From contig JAQUAF010000021.1 in NCBI GenBank assembly GCA_028687435.1, positions 1 through 64,000 of the forward strand: DNA of 64,000 nt, read 5' to 3'. The stretch is from Verrucomicrobiia bacterium (GTDB lineage: Bacteria > Verrucomicrobiota > Verrucomicrobiia > JABWAM01). The translations under genes and the position numbers were made by a program. Positions 1-8,660 of the stretch are shown here, piece by piece (position 1 is the first letter of the stretch; each line of letters opens with the position of its first letter). The notes under the pieces are model-generated. The model worked only from the letters and a program-made list of their open reading frames with translations, was not told the DNA's origin and did not search any database.

Positions 1-182
1 TGGCATTCTGAACTCATTCCCAGTGCAAAATAGTCTGCCCAACAAATTTTCAGACGTTGGAGACCCAATCGCCATGCCAAAATCCTGCCTTGTCACACCC
101 TGAAAACTCGGTACTCTCAAGTTCATAAAGGAAACGCTCCCATTTTGGAAAGTTTTCAAAATAATGCAAACGCAGCCACGTC

Positions 183-3100
183 TCATTGCAGTCTCTTCCT
201 TGCGCCATCCACAAGCTTCAAGGCTTCCTCGAGGGTTTCCACGCCACTCACTCCAAGAAGATACAAGGAAAAAGAGGCGGTTTCCCCCGGACAAATATTC
301 ATGGGTTTTCCAATTTTGGCCAGCCCCTTGATATTTGAACGGAATACCTCCAGATTATAACCGCCGCTCGATTTGCTGTCATAAAACACAAGCCCTTCCT
401 TGATCTGCGGAGGAAGGATATAGAAAAGGCCTGTTTTCTCCGCCGGATCGAAAGCGCCCATGTAATTTTTAGTTAAGTTCACAAAGTCCGAAAAAAGCTC
501 AGGCGTTGCCTCATTAAATCCGGAACACCTCATCCGTTCTTCCGATGGAATGGCAAAGAGGTCCCCGGCGGGACTCTTGCCGATTGAAAACTCCGTGTGC
601 GCCCGCCAGTGAAAAAGATACTGATAGGGATCCTGCTGATATAACGCCTCCTCTTTGGGAGCAAGGTTACTCACCTTATAATCAATTTTCAAGAAAGGCT
701 GGCCTTTTTCCAAACTCATCATCCTTTCCAACTTGAAGGTTGCGCCCGGTGTCAGACTTGCGGGAACGGCGACTGATGCTGCGATAACAATCCTGTTTGG
801 CGAGGCTTCCATGATTTTGAAATCCCAATTCAGATGGGAAAGCGACCATTTCCACTCCCCCCAGTCTTCGTATCCGCCAATATCCAGCCATTCCCGTTGC
901 TTCAGCTTGTCCCAATTTTCACGAACCTCCTCCGGATAATCCTGTTTAAGATTGTCAATATTCAAGTGAATCGTCGGAACTCCGCCCACATTGAATTCCA
1001 CTATTTTTCCCCCGGTCTCAAGAATCGTTATGTCCAAAACGGAATTTTTGATTTTATATGCCAGATGACCGTAATAATCGACAATTTCCAAGGTGACAGG
1101 CCATGAATCCAACTCTTTCAGGGAGCCAAAAACATCCGCATGGCAAAGATAATACCTCGCCCTGTCCATCCGGCCCCTTTGCCGCTGTCTTTCCGCCTCC
1201 GCCACAAGCGACCGATAAGCCTTGCACACGTTCGGCGCACTTTTGGCCCGCGCCAGAAGAATCTCAAGCTCTTTCGCATCCAATATCTTCAACGCCTCAC
1301 CAACCGCAGCTTTTTCTTCTTTTCCATAACAAACTTTTGCGCGACACAAAAGGTCGTTGTATAAAAAAAGATCCATCCCTTGATTTTTCAAAAAAGATAT
1401 CTTTTCTTCCAACATCTTCAGGCTCGGATCCGACTTGACCGTGAATTGCCGGTGAAAAACCTTTTTTTTGCCATCATGAGCGGCTTCAAAGCGAATCAGA
1501 TTCTGTCCTTCCTTCAATAAAACCGCATGAGAAAAGGAACCGTCATTGGAAAGATTAACGGCATTCCCATCAACCGATATGCTGGCATTCTTTTCCGCTT
1601 TGCCGGAAAAAACAACAGCATTGACATTGAGGGTTGCATTCTCGGGAAAATCTGATTGCAAAAGGATCAGCGGTTTTTTCTTCACCTCGATAATTTCCTT
1701 CGCGATCAATTCTCTCACCCGGTAGAGAGCGGCCGAATCCTTGGTTGAATCACCAGGGGCGTTTGAAAGAAAACCGATCAATTCCTGGATTCTTTTTTTC
1801 GAAGAATAGCCTGAAAATTCAAGATTTTTCTTGGTTCCATCCAGCATTTTTTCCAATACCCAAAAATAGGCATAATCCTCCATCGCCTCCCGGACATTCT
1901 CCCAACGGATGCTATTTACCAAGGGGCCGTTACCCGAAGGATGGGGATAAAGCGCCACCGCACCTCCTGCGGGCGTCATGTCCTGGGGGCCTGAGCGGGG
2001 AGTTGGATCATCCAACGGTGAAACCTTTCGGTTGCGCCAGTTATTCACAGACCAAAGAAGAAGCCCCTTTAATTCCGCTTGATAAGCCCACCATGTGTAC
2101 AAACGGTGCTCAACCAGCGGAATTTCAAGGCTCATTGGATAGTTATACCCCCAGAGTTCCTCTTTTTTTTCCATCCGCGATCTGCAAATTTCAGGAACAT
2201 ACAATCCAGGAAAACCCATCACCCAAATGTCATAGGCGTCGCTGCTCCCATATAAACCGGGTTCCGGCTGTTTTGTTACCATCGTGGGAATCTTGGGGCA
2301 ACCTTTTTTGATAATTTCCGCGAGTCGGCAAACCCTGTCAAAATCCGCCCGTTGCGGCTCGTCGTAGACATAGGCCATGCAACAATCAAGCAACCCTTTT
2401 TCTTCAAGATGCTTTCCAATTTGCCGACAATACTCTTCAAAATATTTTTCAAATTCAGGGGTCTGAAGATCAAAATCCAACCATTTGCCTCGATCACTCC
2501 AAAGCCCTCCGGAAAAGGCCGGCAAATCTTTTCTGCCAATACCCGGAATTGGAAACCGCGTATGAAAACCGTATTGTGCGATGGGTTTGAAATATTCATC
2601 AAACTCCGCAAAATCGGTTATTGATAAACGACCATCTTTCAGTTGAATCTTCGGCCAGTTTCCATCATAAAAGGAACGTCCTCCAGCAACCCGGTGTTCT
2701 TTAAAGTTCTGGTAGGCCTCAACCAGAATCTCTTTTGAAGGGCGTCGATCAAACCTGGTTGCCCATCGATCATTAAATTCAAAATAGGTTTTTAATGGAT
2801 TTTCTTTTGGAAGGGTAAAATCCCACACCGTCAGTTTCAGCAAAGTCTCACCAAAAAATTTATTACCGGCGAACATCCTTATTTTTCCCGTATATTCTCC
2901 GGCCTCCGCTTCTGCGGGAATTCGCACCGTAATCCAAAACGGCTGTGATTTGCCCGCCACCACATCCGCCTTGCCCTGGGGCAGCAGAAGATCAAAGCGC
3001 GGTCCCAGGCTATTGAGATTTCTGATTGCCTTCGTGATATTCACGCAGCCGGCGGCATTCCATTTGATCAGTTCTTTTTTTATGCAATCCACCCCGCATT

Positions 3101-3950
3101 TCAGATCCGTAAGATCCAAATGGACATCCTTCAATTCCTGGCGCGCCGATATGACCAGTTGAAAGGGCTCATATTCGCCCTTAGCCGCACAAATTGTCGC
3201 CGAGGCATCGACTGGCAGCTTTTCCAGGAGCGGAAAATCCGCGACGGGGAGAACATTGGCAGAAGGGTTTTCACACCAAACAACGGCTTCCGGCGCCGAT
3301 AATAAGCGACGAGCCAGAACCGAGCAAGGCATGGCCAACGCAGTCTGTTCCACAGGCTGAATTATTATTTCATCAATCCATACCGTTCCCCTGCCTTTAG
3401 CCCCCAGCCAAATATAGCCGTGAACCGTCTTGGGGTCGGTAAAAAAGTCACTGGTAAAATACGCATACTGATTTGCCGGCGCCTTGGGGTGGAAAAACAT
3501 TTTATTGAGATCCCTGCCGTTTTCGTCCCGAAAGCCAATTTTACCGATAATCTCAGGGTAACCTTCAGCCAATGAAGTTGTTCGATAATAAAAACCAAGA
3601 CGATATTGCTTCGCCGCCTCCATGCAAAGACGGGAATTGGAAATATAGGTTGAAGCGTTGTCACTTTCCCCTTTCAGGATCAAACATTTCCCCTTGAACG
3701 CCCCATCACTTTCAACAACCACCTTGCTTTCCTTATTATACTTTGGATCCACATTCCATAAATTCACCCCGTCCTCAAACCCCCCGTTGGAGATGCAAGG
3801 CGCATTCGTTTTGGCATGGTTTTCGTTTATGTCTGCAGGCGCGGCAAAAAAGCCCGATCTGTTGCCAACACCTCCAGGAAAACAGCATATTCCAGAAATA
3901 AAAACCCATTTGGCCAGATTTTTAAAAAAAGACAGCTTTTGCAAGTTCAT
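183..3950 (-). CDS. Secreted DUF4091 (glycoside hydrolase-like) protein
   Basis: Large exported protein, about 1255 aa from the start chosen here. The frame is open to 4112, but those 54 extra residues are uncharacteristic. The ATG at 3950 is followed by a signal peptide (MNLQKLSFFKNLAKWVFI...) ending near a FFAAPAD site. After it come a beta-sandwich, carbohydrate-binding-like N-terminal region (about residues 30-210), a central TIM-barrel-like DUF4091 region with the conserved acidic motif YVYDEPQ (about residues 530-540), and a C-terminal beta-rich region resembling a sugar-binding domain. The DEP motif and the W-rich segment YTWWAYQAELKGLLLWSVNNW are typical of DUF4091 proteins, which are thought to act on polysaccharides; no exact substrate can be read. 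It is the last gene of the minus-strand accessory cluster. A second DUF4091 protein lies at 57965-60499. Confidence 0.8.
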   Translation of the reverse strand: MNLQKLSFFKNLAKWVFISGICCFPGGVGNRSGFFAAPADINENHAKTNAPCISNGGFEDGVNLWNVDPKYNKESKVVVESDGAFKGKCLILKGESDNASTYISNSRLCMEAAKQYRLGFYYRTTSLAEGYPEIIGKIGFRDENGRDLNKMFFHPKAPANQYAYFTSDFFTDPKTVHGYIWLGAKGRGTVWIDEIIIQPVEQTALAMPCSVLARRLLSAPEAVVWCENPSANVLPVADFPLLEKLPVDASATICAAKGEYEPFQLVISARQELKDVHLDLTDLKCGVDCIKKELIKWNAAGCVNITKAIRNLNSLGPRFDLLLPQGKADVVAGKSQPFWITVRIPAEAEAGEYTGKIRMFAGNKFFGETLLKLTVWDFTLPKENPLKTYFEFNDRWATRFDRRPSKEILVEAYQNFKEHRVAGGRSFYDGNWPKIQLKDGRLSITDFAEFDEYFKPIAQYGFHTRFPIPGIGRKDLPAFSGGLWSDRGKWLDFDLQTPEFEKYFEEYCRQIGKHLEEKGLLDCCMAYVYDEPQRADFDRVCRLAEIIKKGCPKIPTMVTKQPEPGLYGSSDAYDIWVMGFPGLYVPEICRSRMEKKEELWGYNYPMSLEIPLVEHRLYTWWAYQAELKGLLLWSVNNWRNRKVSPLDDPTPRSGPQDMTPAGGAVALYPHPSGNGPLVNSIRWENVREAMEDYAYFWVLEKMLDGTKKNLEFSGYSSKKRIQELIGFLSNAPGDSTKDSAALYRVRELIAKEIIEVKKKPLILLQSDFPENATLNVNAVVFSGKAEKNASISVDGNAVNLSNDGSFSHAVLLKEGQNLIRFEAAHDGKKKVFHRQFTVKSDPSLKMLEEKISFLKNQGMDLFLYNDLLCRAKVCYGKEEKAAVGEALKILDAKELEILLARAKSAPNVCKAYRSLVAEAERQRQRGRMDRARYYLCHADVFGSLKELDSWPVTLEIVDYYGHLAYKIKNSVLDITILETGGKIVEFNVGGVPTIHLNIDNLKQDYPEEVRENWDKLKQREWLDIGGYEDWGEWKWSLSHLNWDFKIMEASPNRIVIAASVAVPASLTPGATFKLERMMSLEKGQPFLKIDYKVSNLAPKEEALYQQDPYQYLFHWRAHTEFSIGKSPAGDLFAIPSEERMRCSGFNEATPELFSDFVNLTKNYMGAFDPAEKTGLFYILPPQIKEGLVFYDSKSSGGYNLEVFRSNIKGLAKIGKPMNICPGETASFSLYLLGVSGVETLEEALKLVDGARKRLQ

Positions 3951-4255
3951 ACATTTTATGGTTCTATAGCAGAATTTGTGGGTTGTGAGGATAGTTTTCA
4001 AGATGATTGGAGGGGCTGAGGGTTGGGAGAAGAGACCAAGGTGGAGGTTAGTGACGGCGGCAACCTCCCGGCAAGCATCGCGCCAAGAGGACTTGTCACG
4101 CTGCTTGCCCACCTCCCTGACGGAGGGGCATCGCTGCTTTTTGCCCCTTTTGGAGGGGGGGCAAAAAACAACGATGGAATAAAAGATGGCTGGTTCGAGG
4201 TGAAACCAAACCCCAAGGTTTGGCGGAATGAAAAATCCTCAACCCCAAACCAGCC
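3951..4255. other. Intergenic region left of the ISL3 transposase
   Basis: No gene is supported here. The stretch holds a G+C-rich inverted segment, with TTGCCCC near 4141 and GGGGGGCAAAA near 4155. It is presumably the 5' leader of the transposase and includes the left end of the IS. I looked for a left terminal repeat matching the one found at 5730-5758 and did not find a convincing copy, so the left IS boundary is undefined. Confidence 0.4.
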
Positions 4256-5521
4256 ATGCAACTGACAATCAAAACCATACTCAATCAAGTGCATCCACTC
4301 AAGAAATTCGTTTATGCCGACATCCGATTGGCAGAAACGGCAAATCTGTTGATCGAGGCGAAAATCGAACCGCGCAAAGGTTCCCACATCGTCTGTTCGG
4401 GGTGTCATCGGGAGGCCCCGGGATACGATGAGTTGTTGGAGCGGCGCTTTGAGTTTATCCCCTTGTGGTTGATTCCCGTGGTATTGCTCTACACCATGCG
4501 CCGGGTCGAATGCCCACGCTGTGGAGTCAAGGTTGAAGAGGTTCCCTGGGCCTGCGGAAAACACCAAATGGCCAAGGCTTACATGCAATTCCTGGCCGGC
4601 TGGGCCAAACGCCTGGCATGGAGCGTCACCGCCAAGGCTTTCAATACCACATGGGACTCGGTACGCCATTCGATTGAGTGGATGGTGGAGTGGGGCTTGG
4701 CCAACCGCTCGTTGGCAGGCATCACCGCCATCGGCATCGATGAAATCCACTGGGGCAGGGGCAAGGGGGCCAATCGTTTTCTGACTCTGGTTTATCAAGT
4801 CGACGCGGGTTGCCGTCGTCTGCTCTGGGTGGGGCGCAAACGAACCAAGGCCACCTTGCGTCGATGCTTCAAGGACTTGGGACCCGAGGTGATCGCCGGC
4901 CTGCGCTTTGTCTGTTCGGACATGTGGCAGCCTTATCTGTCGGTCATCGAGAAAATGGCCGGCCATGCCCTCAACATCCTGGACCCTTTCCATATCGTCA
5001 AAAAACTCAACGAAGCGGTGGACGCCGTGCGCCGGGAGGAAACCGCCGCCATGCGCCGCAGCGGTCGTCATCCGTGGTTGATCAATACACGCTGGATCTT
5101 GCTCAAGCATCAGAAAAATGTCCGGGGCCGCCAACGCGCTTCGCTTCGCCAATTGCTGGGCCTCAATCTCAAGACCATTCGCGCTTATCTGCTCAAGGAA
5201 TACTTCGCCAAGTTTTGGAAATATCGCTCGCTGGTTCATGCTCAGGACTTCTTCGACTTCTGGACACGCCAAGCCTTGCAGTCGCGTTTGGAGCCCATGC
5301 GTAAAGTCGCCAGAATGCTGCGGGCTCACGAACCCCTGATTTGGAACTGGTTCAAGGCCAAGGGCCAGTTCAGCAACGCCGTCGTGGAGGGCTTTAACAA
5401 CAAACTCCGGGTGGTCACCCGTCGCTCCTACAGCTTTCGCACCTATCAAATTATGGAGTTGGTTCTTTATCATACGCTGGGAGAGCTACCGGAGCCCCAT
5501 CAAACCCACAGATTTTGCTGA
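4256..5521 (+). CDS. ISL3-family transposase
   Basis: Full-length 421-aa DDE transposase of the ISL3 family. The N-terminal zinc-binding module has cysteine pairs at residues 47/50 (CSGC) and 86/89 (CPRC). The catalytic triad is visible as D162 in IGIDEIHW, D222 in CSDMWQPY and E378 in VVEGFNNK. These are the family's usual motifs and the length is normal, so the gene appears intact. It is convergent to the DUF4091 gene's upstream region and sits between two genes of the minus-strand accessory cluster. Terminal repeats of ISL3 type lie 14 bp beyond the stop codon (see 5535-5758), but in an orientation that suggests a separate mini-element or a complex end. Confidence 0.93.
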   Translation: MQLTIKTILNQVHPLKKFVYADIRLAETANLLIEAKIEPRKGSHIVCSGCHREAPGYDELLERRFEFIPLWLIPVVLLYTMRRVECPRCGVKVEEVPWACGKHQMAKAYMQFLAGWAKRLAWSVTAKAFNTTWDSVRHSIEWMVEWGLANRSLAGITAIGIDEIHWGRGKGANRFLTLVYQVDAGCRRLLWVGRKRTKATLRRCFKDLGPEVIAGLRFVCSDMWQPYLSVIEKMAGHALNILDPFHIVKKLNEAVDAVRREETAAMRRSGRHPWLINTRWILLKHQKNVRGRQRASLRQLLGLNLKTIRAYLLKEYFAKFWKYRSLVHAQDFFDFWTRQALQSRLEPMRKVARMLRAHEPLIWNWFKAKGQFSNAVVEGFNNKLRVVTRRSYSFRTYQIMELVLYHTLGELPEPHQTHRFC

Positions 5522-5534
5522 CGAGATCTTTTTT

Positions 5535-5758
5535 GGCTCTTGGTTACTCGTGGTGGGTGAAAAAAGGGGGTTTTTTACAGGAAATGAGAGTGAAAATGGC
5601 AGGATTTGCCGCGCCATTGTTGGCCCCCAAACCCTCCATCCTCTGGTAAGAGGGTTTGGGGGCCAACAATGGCTGGGTTCTCGAGCGAACAACGGCCAAT
5701 TTTTATCCAAATGCGTGGAAAAACCTCAATTTTGACCCACTACGAGTAACGTAGAGGC
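5535..5758. mobile_element. ISL3-type mini-element (MITE-like) with terminal inverted repeats
   Basis: A 224-bp segment bounded by imperfect inverted repeats. The left repeat begins GGCTCTTGGTTACTCGTGG at 5535. The right repeat, read inward from 5758, begins GCCTCTACGTTACTCGTAG; about 27 of 35 positions match. The GGCTCTT start is typical of ISL3 ends. The flanks are TCTTTTTT (5527-5534) and TCTTTTTA (5759-5766), a 7/8 match to the 8-bp target duplication expected for ISL3. The element carries a perfect 24-bp-stem hairpin and no gene of its own. Its right end forms the last 18 codons of the LamG gene, so it truncates that gene. An alternative reading is that 5730-5758 is the right end of the complete IS and 5535 is a subterminal repeat. 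Confidence 0.65.
5613..5673. repeat. Perfect 24-bp hairpin inside the mini-element
   Basis: Positions 5613-5636 and 5650-5673 are perfect reverse complements, separated by a 13-nt loop. The arm starts GCCATTGTTGGCCCCCAAAC. It is symmetric and lacks a following T-run, so it may act as a structural or bidirectional transcription barrier rather than a classical terminator. Confidence 0.85.
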
Positions 5759-6545
5759 TCTTTTTATTCCCATCTTTTTCCGGCAAAGCCTCAATTCGTC
5801 CATTGATCCCATCGAGAATCGAAGCAAAAGGGACATCCAAAACTTCTGCAAATTTTCCATCGCGCAACAGCTTCACCTTTTCCGCGCTCAAGACATGATT
5901 GAAAACCCTGACCGTCCCAACGCATCCCTTGAAACAGACCTTTGGTTCGCTGGCCAGCGAACCAATGAAAAACTTGTCGTCCGGGACAGAAACCGTCATC
6001 CCCTCCCTTGTCCCGGTTGCCTGCAATTCGCCATTGATATAAATTTTTCCTGTGGCGGTTTGTCCGGAATATTCACGCACAACCACAATCTGAACCCACT
6101 CCCCGGCGCGAAGGGGATTGTTTTTCGTTTGAACCAAAGCCCCCCATTTTTGAGCATGCGAACGAAGGGAAATATTCTGACGCATAATAAAAAGCGCATA
6201 CGCCGCCTTGACATCCCCCTTTCTCAAGATCTGTTGAAATTCGGGCTCCACCGAATCCGGCTTGATCCAAATTTCAAGCGTCAAATCGCCCGTGAGGTTC
6301 AGGCTGACATCCTTTCCGCAAACAACCTGGTCTTTCGCATCACAGAACTGGATCGCCCCCGCCGGATTCCCCTTCCGGTCCGCCACCCATTTGGCGCCAA
6401 CAATCGTCCCATCACTCCTTCCGCATCCGTCCTTGACACGAGCCCCTCCTCCTTCGTCCGCCATCCATTCGCCCACCAAAGCCGCCGGAGCGGAAATCGA
6501 TCCCTCCAACAAAAAAAACACCAAGCAAAACAATATTTTGATCAT
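5703..6545 (-). CDS. Secreted LamG-domain protein, C-terminus truncated by mobile element
   Basis: Exported concanavalin-like (LamG/Laminin_G_3) protein. The start at 6545 (MIKILFCLVFFLL) has a GGGA box 6 nt upstream and gives a clean signal peptide. An alternative ATG at 6626 has a stronger AAAGGA box but would put about 27 residues before the hydrophobic core. The LamG fold spans about residues 30-220: GEWMADEGGG, LTLEIWIKP, GEWVQIVVVREYSG, KIYINGELQATG, and GTVRVFNHVLSAEKV are its usual strands. These domains bind glycans or decorate secreted enzymes. The final 18 residues are encoded by the inverted repeat of the element at 5535-5758, so the native C-terminus is lost. A second LamG protein is at 56154-57164, and both have the same operator type upstream. 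Confidence 0.78.
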   Translation of the reverse strand: MIKILFCLVFFLLEGSISAPAALVGEWMADEGGGARVKDGCGRSDGTIVGAKWVADRKGNPAGAIQFCDAKDQVVCGKDVSLNLTGDLTLEIWIKPDSVEPEFQQILRKGDVKAAYALFIMRQNISLRSHAQKWGALVQTKNNPLRAGEWVQIVVVREYSGQTATGKIYINGELQATGTREGMTVSVPDDKFFIGSLASEPKVCFKGCVGTVRVFNHVLSAEKVKLLRDGKFAEVLDVPFASILDGINGRIEALPEKDGNKKSLYVTRSGSKLRFFHAFG

Positions 6546-6649
6546 ATCCATTCCCATGATTCCACGGTTTTCGGTTCTCCCAATTCTTCCCATTGCATTG
6601 AACAAAGCCAACGGATAAAACACCATTTGAATCCTTTCGATTCTAAAAT

Positions 6650-6674
6650 GTACCATAATGCACCAAAAGTCAAA
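6650..6674 (-). promoter_or_regulatory. GntR-type operator, copy (a), upstream of the LamG gene
   Basis: Core TGTACCATAATGCA at 6650-6663, read on the minus strand as TGCATTATGGTACA: half-sites TGCAT and GTACA around four bases. A TTGACT box (6669-6674) and a TATGGT box (6653-6658) are present but only 10 bp apart. The other three copies have 17 bp, so this promoter looks damaged by a 7-bp deletion. Confidence 0.65.
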
Positions 6675-6708
6675 TTTTACCTGGCATGGCCCTGTTCAGA
6701 ACATGCAA

Positions 6709-6811
6709 AGGCGGCGGCGCGGGAGCTCCGCCCTCCATTTATTCGTTATGGACCCGATGGAGGGCGGGCCGCGTGAAACGCGGTAAATCTCCCGCACCGC
6801 CGCCGCCTTTC
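6709..6811. repeat. Repeat family B palindrome (copy 1)
   Basis: A long G+C-rich inverted repeat: AAAGGCGGCGGCGCGGGAG on the left and CTCCCGCACCGCCGCCGCCT on the right, with inner arms CCGCCCTCCAT and ATGGAGGGCGG. It lies between the pseudopilin stop and the LamG promoter, so it may act as a terminator between them. Related copies lie at 27922, 31971, 42782, 50161 and 56025. Confidence 0.75.
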
Positions 6812-6841
6812 CATTGACGCCCTCAAACGTAAAAATCCCGG

Positions 6842-7462
6842 CTACTCATTCAATTTAAAACACCCATTCACCAACAGACTGCCCTCCACCCAACCGGCAT
6901 GGCCGTCAACATAAAGGAGATTGCATCCATTATTATGCCGGTACTGTCCAGCCCCCAGTTCCGTCACGGTCCCAATGCCCGTATTGTAAGAATCCGCCAT
7001 GATCAGCCGATCCGCGGGATTGACAACCCCGCTTAAATTCATGGGGGGATACGCACCCACTAACGCCGGTCTCAAATCCCCCGCGTACCGATTGTATCCA
7101 TAAGTATAATTCATTGAACCTGTGTCGATTCCCACCCTGGCCGTGGGACATTTCAACCACAGGGAACTTGCTTTATTCGTATCACGCATCCCCAAATAAC
7201 GCGGAAGCAACATGTGCCACATGACCGTGCCATTATGGTAGCTGGGAAGAAATCCATCGTAATCGTTGCTGTACGAATTGATCGCCACGCCAAACTGCTT
7301 GAGATGGCTCAGGCAATTGATTTGCCGGACCTTTTCCTTCGTTTTGCTCAAGGCGGGCAGCAGCAGCGAACACAAAATGGACAATATGCTGATGGTCACC
7401 AAAAGCTCCACCATCGTAAAGGCCTTCCAAAAACCAGCACCCCATGTCGGCGTTTTTTTCAT
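6842..7462 (-). CDS. Prepilin-like protein with H-X9-DG C-terminal signature
   Basis: 206-aa type IV pilin/pseudopilin-like protein. Its N-terminus is a class III prepilin signal: a short charged leader, then AFTMVELLVTISILS with the conserved Glu five residues into the hydrophobic helix, then LLLPALSKTKEKVRQINCLSHLKQ. The C-terminus has the processing-associated signature RHNNGCNLLYVDGHAGW, as in the PVC family of prepilin-type H-X9-DG proteins. The ATG at 7462 has AGGAAT a few bases upstream and lies next to the stop codon of the regulator gene (7464), so translation is probably coupled. No secretion ATPase or secretin gene is nearby, as is usual for these single-gene pseudopilins. A close paralogue lies at 60894-61568. 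Confidence 0.88.
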   Translation of the reverse strand: MKKTPTWGAGFWKAFTMVELLVTISILSILCSLLLPALSKTKEKVRQINCLSHLKQFGVAINSYSNDYDGFLPSYHNGTVMWHMLLPRYLGMRDTNKASSLWLKCPTARVGIDTGSMNYTYGYNRYAGDLRPALVGAYPPMNLSGVVNPADRLIMADSYNTGIGTVTELGAGQYRHNNGCNLLYVDGHAGWVEGSLLVNGCFKLNE

Positions 7463-7463
7463 T

Positions 7464-8051
7464 TTATTCCTGTTCGATTTTTCCGCGAACCTTGACGGGA
7501 AGATCCGGTTCGGCCTTGTGCAGGATTCGCAACCACAGGAGGCGGACCAATTCCCGGGCAATCTCCTGCACGGAAAACTCATACCGCGTCACTGGAATGC
7601 CATAGTGATGGACAATCTCCTTGTTCGCCATGGTGACAACCAATGGTTGCCTTTTGGACACCCCCATCCCGCTCTGCAACAGGGCCAGGGCCACTCCCCG
7701 GGTCGCCACATCATCCGACACCAACAGCGCATCCGGCCATGATTTTCCGTCGGAACGCAACGACCGTTGTTTGATGACTTCCAAAACCTTTTCATGCGCC
7801 ATCCTCTCGGTCTGCGCGCCATTTTCGCCGCTCCGGCGCAACTGGCAAACCTCGGCTTTGGGCAATTTCAACTCGGCCACGGCATCGTAGATTCCATCCA
7901 AATCCTGTGAGTCGCTGGCGACAGTCCGCAAATAAACAATCCTTTTTACCCCTCTTTGGGCCGCAAGCTTCACGCATTCCTGCCCGAAGTGATAATGATC
8001 AAGAATCACATCCGTGGGCATGCCTTCCGCGGGAGGATTGTAACGCGCCAC
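7464..8051 (-). pseudogene. Frameshifted GntR/sugar-sensor regulator, C-terminal part
   Basis: Second half of a regulator whose first half is at 8080-8619. It encodes the back part of a LacI/periplasmic-binding-protein-like effector domain: DVILDHYHFGQECVKLAAQRGVKRIVYLRT, PDALLVSDDVATRGVALALLQSGMGV and PLVVTMANKEIVHHYGIPVTRYEF are classic LacI-type sensor strands. The frame is open upstream past the GTG at 8051 (LDVEFSKQTWNLPVARYN), up to the point where the first half ends. A single +1 shift near 8082-8095 therefore rejoins the protein at about 380 aa, the normal length of the family. It is followed with a 1-bp gap by the pseudopilin gene. Confidence 0.8.
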
Positions 8052-8079
8052 CGGCAGGTTCCAGGTCTGCTTGGAAAAT

Positions 8080-8619
8080 TCAACATCCAGACCTCCTCAG
8101 GATTTGAATGATTCCATGAAAGGAGAGACTCTGCAAATCGCGGCTGAATCGCCGGTAACCCAGGGAATTTTGAAAATCATCCGGCGTTTTCAATCCGCCC
8201 AACCCATCATAATCCATGCATGCCAGGGAATGCTCCTTGTCCCCATCGATCTCCCGATGGATGCACTCCACCAGTTTCCGGTGAAAATAGGCGGTTTCAT
8301 CCGTCAAACGATATCCCAGCAAAATCCCGATCGCCGACTGGTCCGCCTTTCCCCGCACAAACGTCTTGCCGCGGGGTTGTCCGGCCAGCACTCCGGAAAC
8401 CCTCAAATGACGCAGGGATTTTTGAACCGTCCGATAATCCACCCCCCATTGCCTGGCCAAAGTCCGCGAGGAAGGCAGGGGTTCCCCCTCCTTCAACCCG
8501 CCCGACCTCACCAATCGCTCAAAATACCGCTCAATTTGCTCGTGAACCGACAGGGTCTGTTCGATCTGCAAATCAAACCTCTCTGGAGCGGATTTTTTTA
8601 TCAATGAACCATAATGCAT
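8080..8619 (-). pseudogene. Frameshifted GntR/sugar-sensor regulator, N-terminal part
   Basis: First half of a transcriptional regulator. It has a GntR winged helix-turn-helix (EQIERYFERLVRSGGLKEGEPLPSSRTLARQWGVDYRTVQKSLRHLRVSGVLAGQPRGKTFV) followed by the beginning of a LacI-like sensor domain (QSAIGILLGYRLTDETAYFHRKLVECIHREI). It stops at a TGA at 8080-8082 just after FHGIIQILRRSG, where the sensor fold is only partly made. The ATG at 8619 lies inside the operator and before the expected transcription start. A TTG at 8571, with AGAGG a few bases upstream, is a better start. An AGGAGG sequence precedes the shift point, but the codons around it (TGT TGA) are not a good slip site. It probably represses its own promoter (8605-8636) and the other operator-bearing genes. 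Confidence 0.8.
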
Positions 8620-8636
8620 CAGATTAAAAAAGTCAA
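8605..8636 (-). promoter_or_regulatory. Promoter and operator, copy (b), of the GntR regulator
   Basis: On the minus strand: TTGACT (8631-8636), 17-bp spacer, TATGGT (8608-8613), overlapped by TGCATTATGGTTCA (8605-8618). The inverted half-sites TGCAT and GTTCA straddle the -10 box, the usual position for repression. Autoregulation of the regulator is the simplest reading. Confidence 0.7.
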
Positions 8637-8660
8637 AAAATTTTCCTTCCCCCCTTCAGC

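Noticed and set aside
3951-4255. Left inverted repeat of the ISL3 element
   Set aside because: A partial resemblance (GGCTGGTTCGAGGTGAAACC near 4189) is too poor to call as an end.
3998-5473. A 491-aa minus-strand frame opposite the transposase
   Set aside because: It is the antisense shadow of the transposase, with Leu/Gly/His-rich composition and no domain; the plus frame has clear ISL3 motifs.
8080-8100. Programmed +1 frameshift in the GntR regulator
   Set aside because: AGGAGG is present, but slipping TGT to GTT gives poor pairing, and spacing is not like prfB; an ordinary mutation or a base error is more likely.
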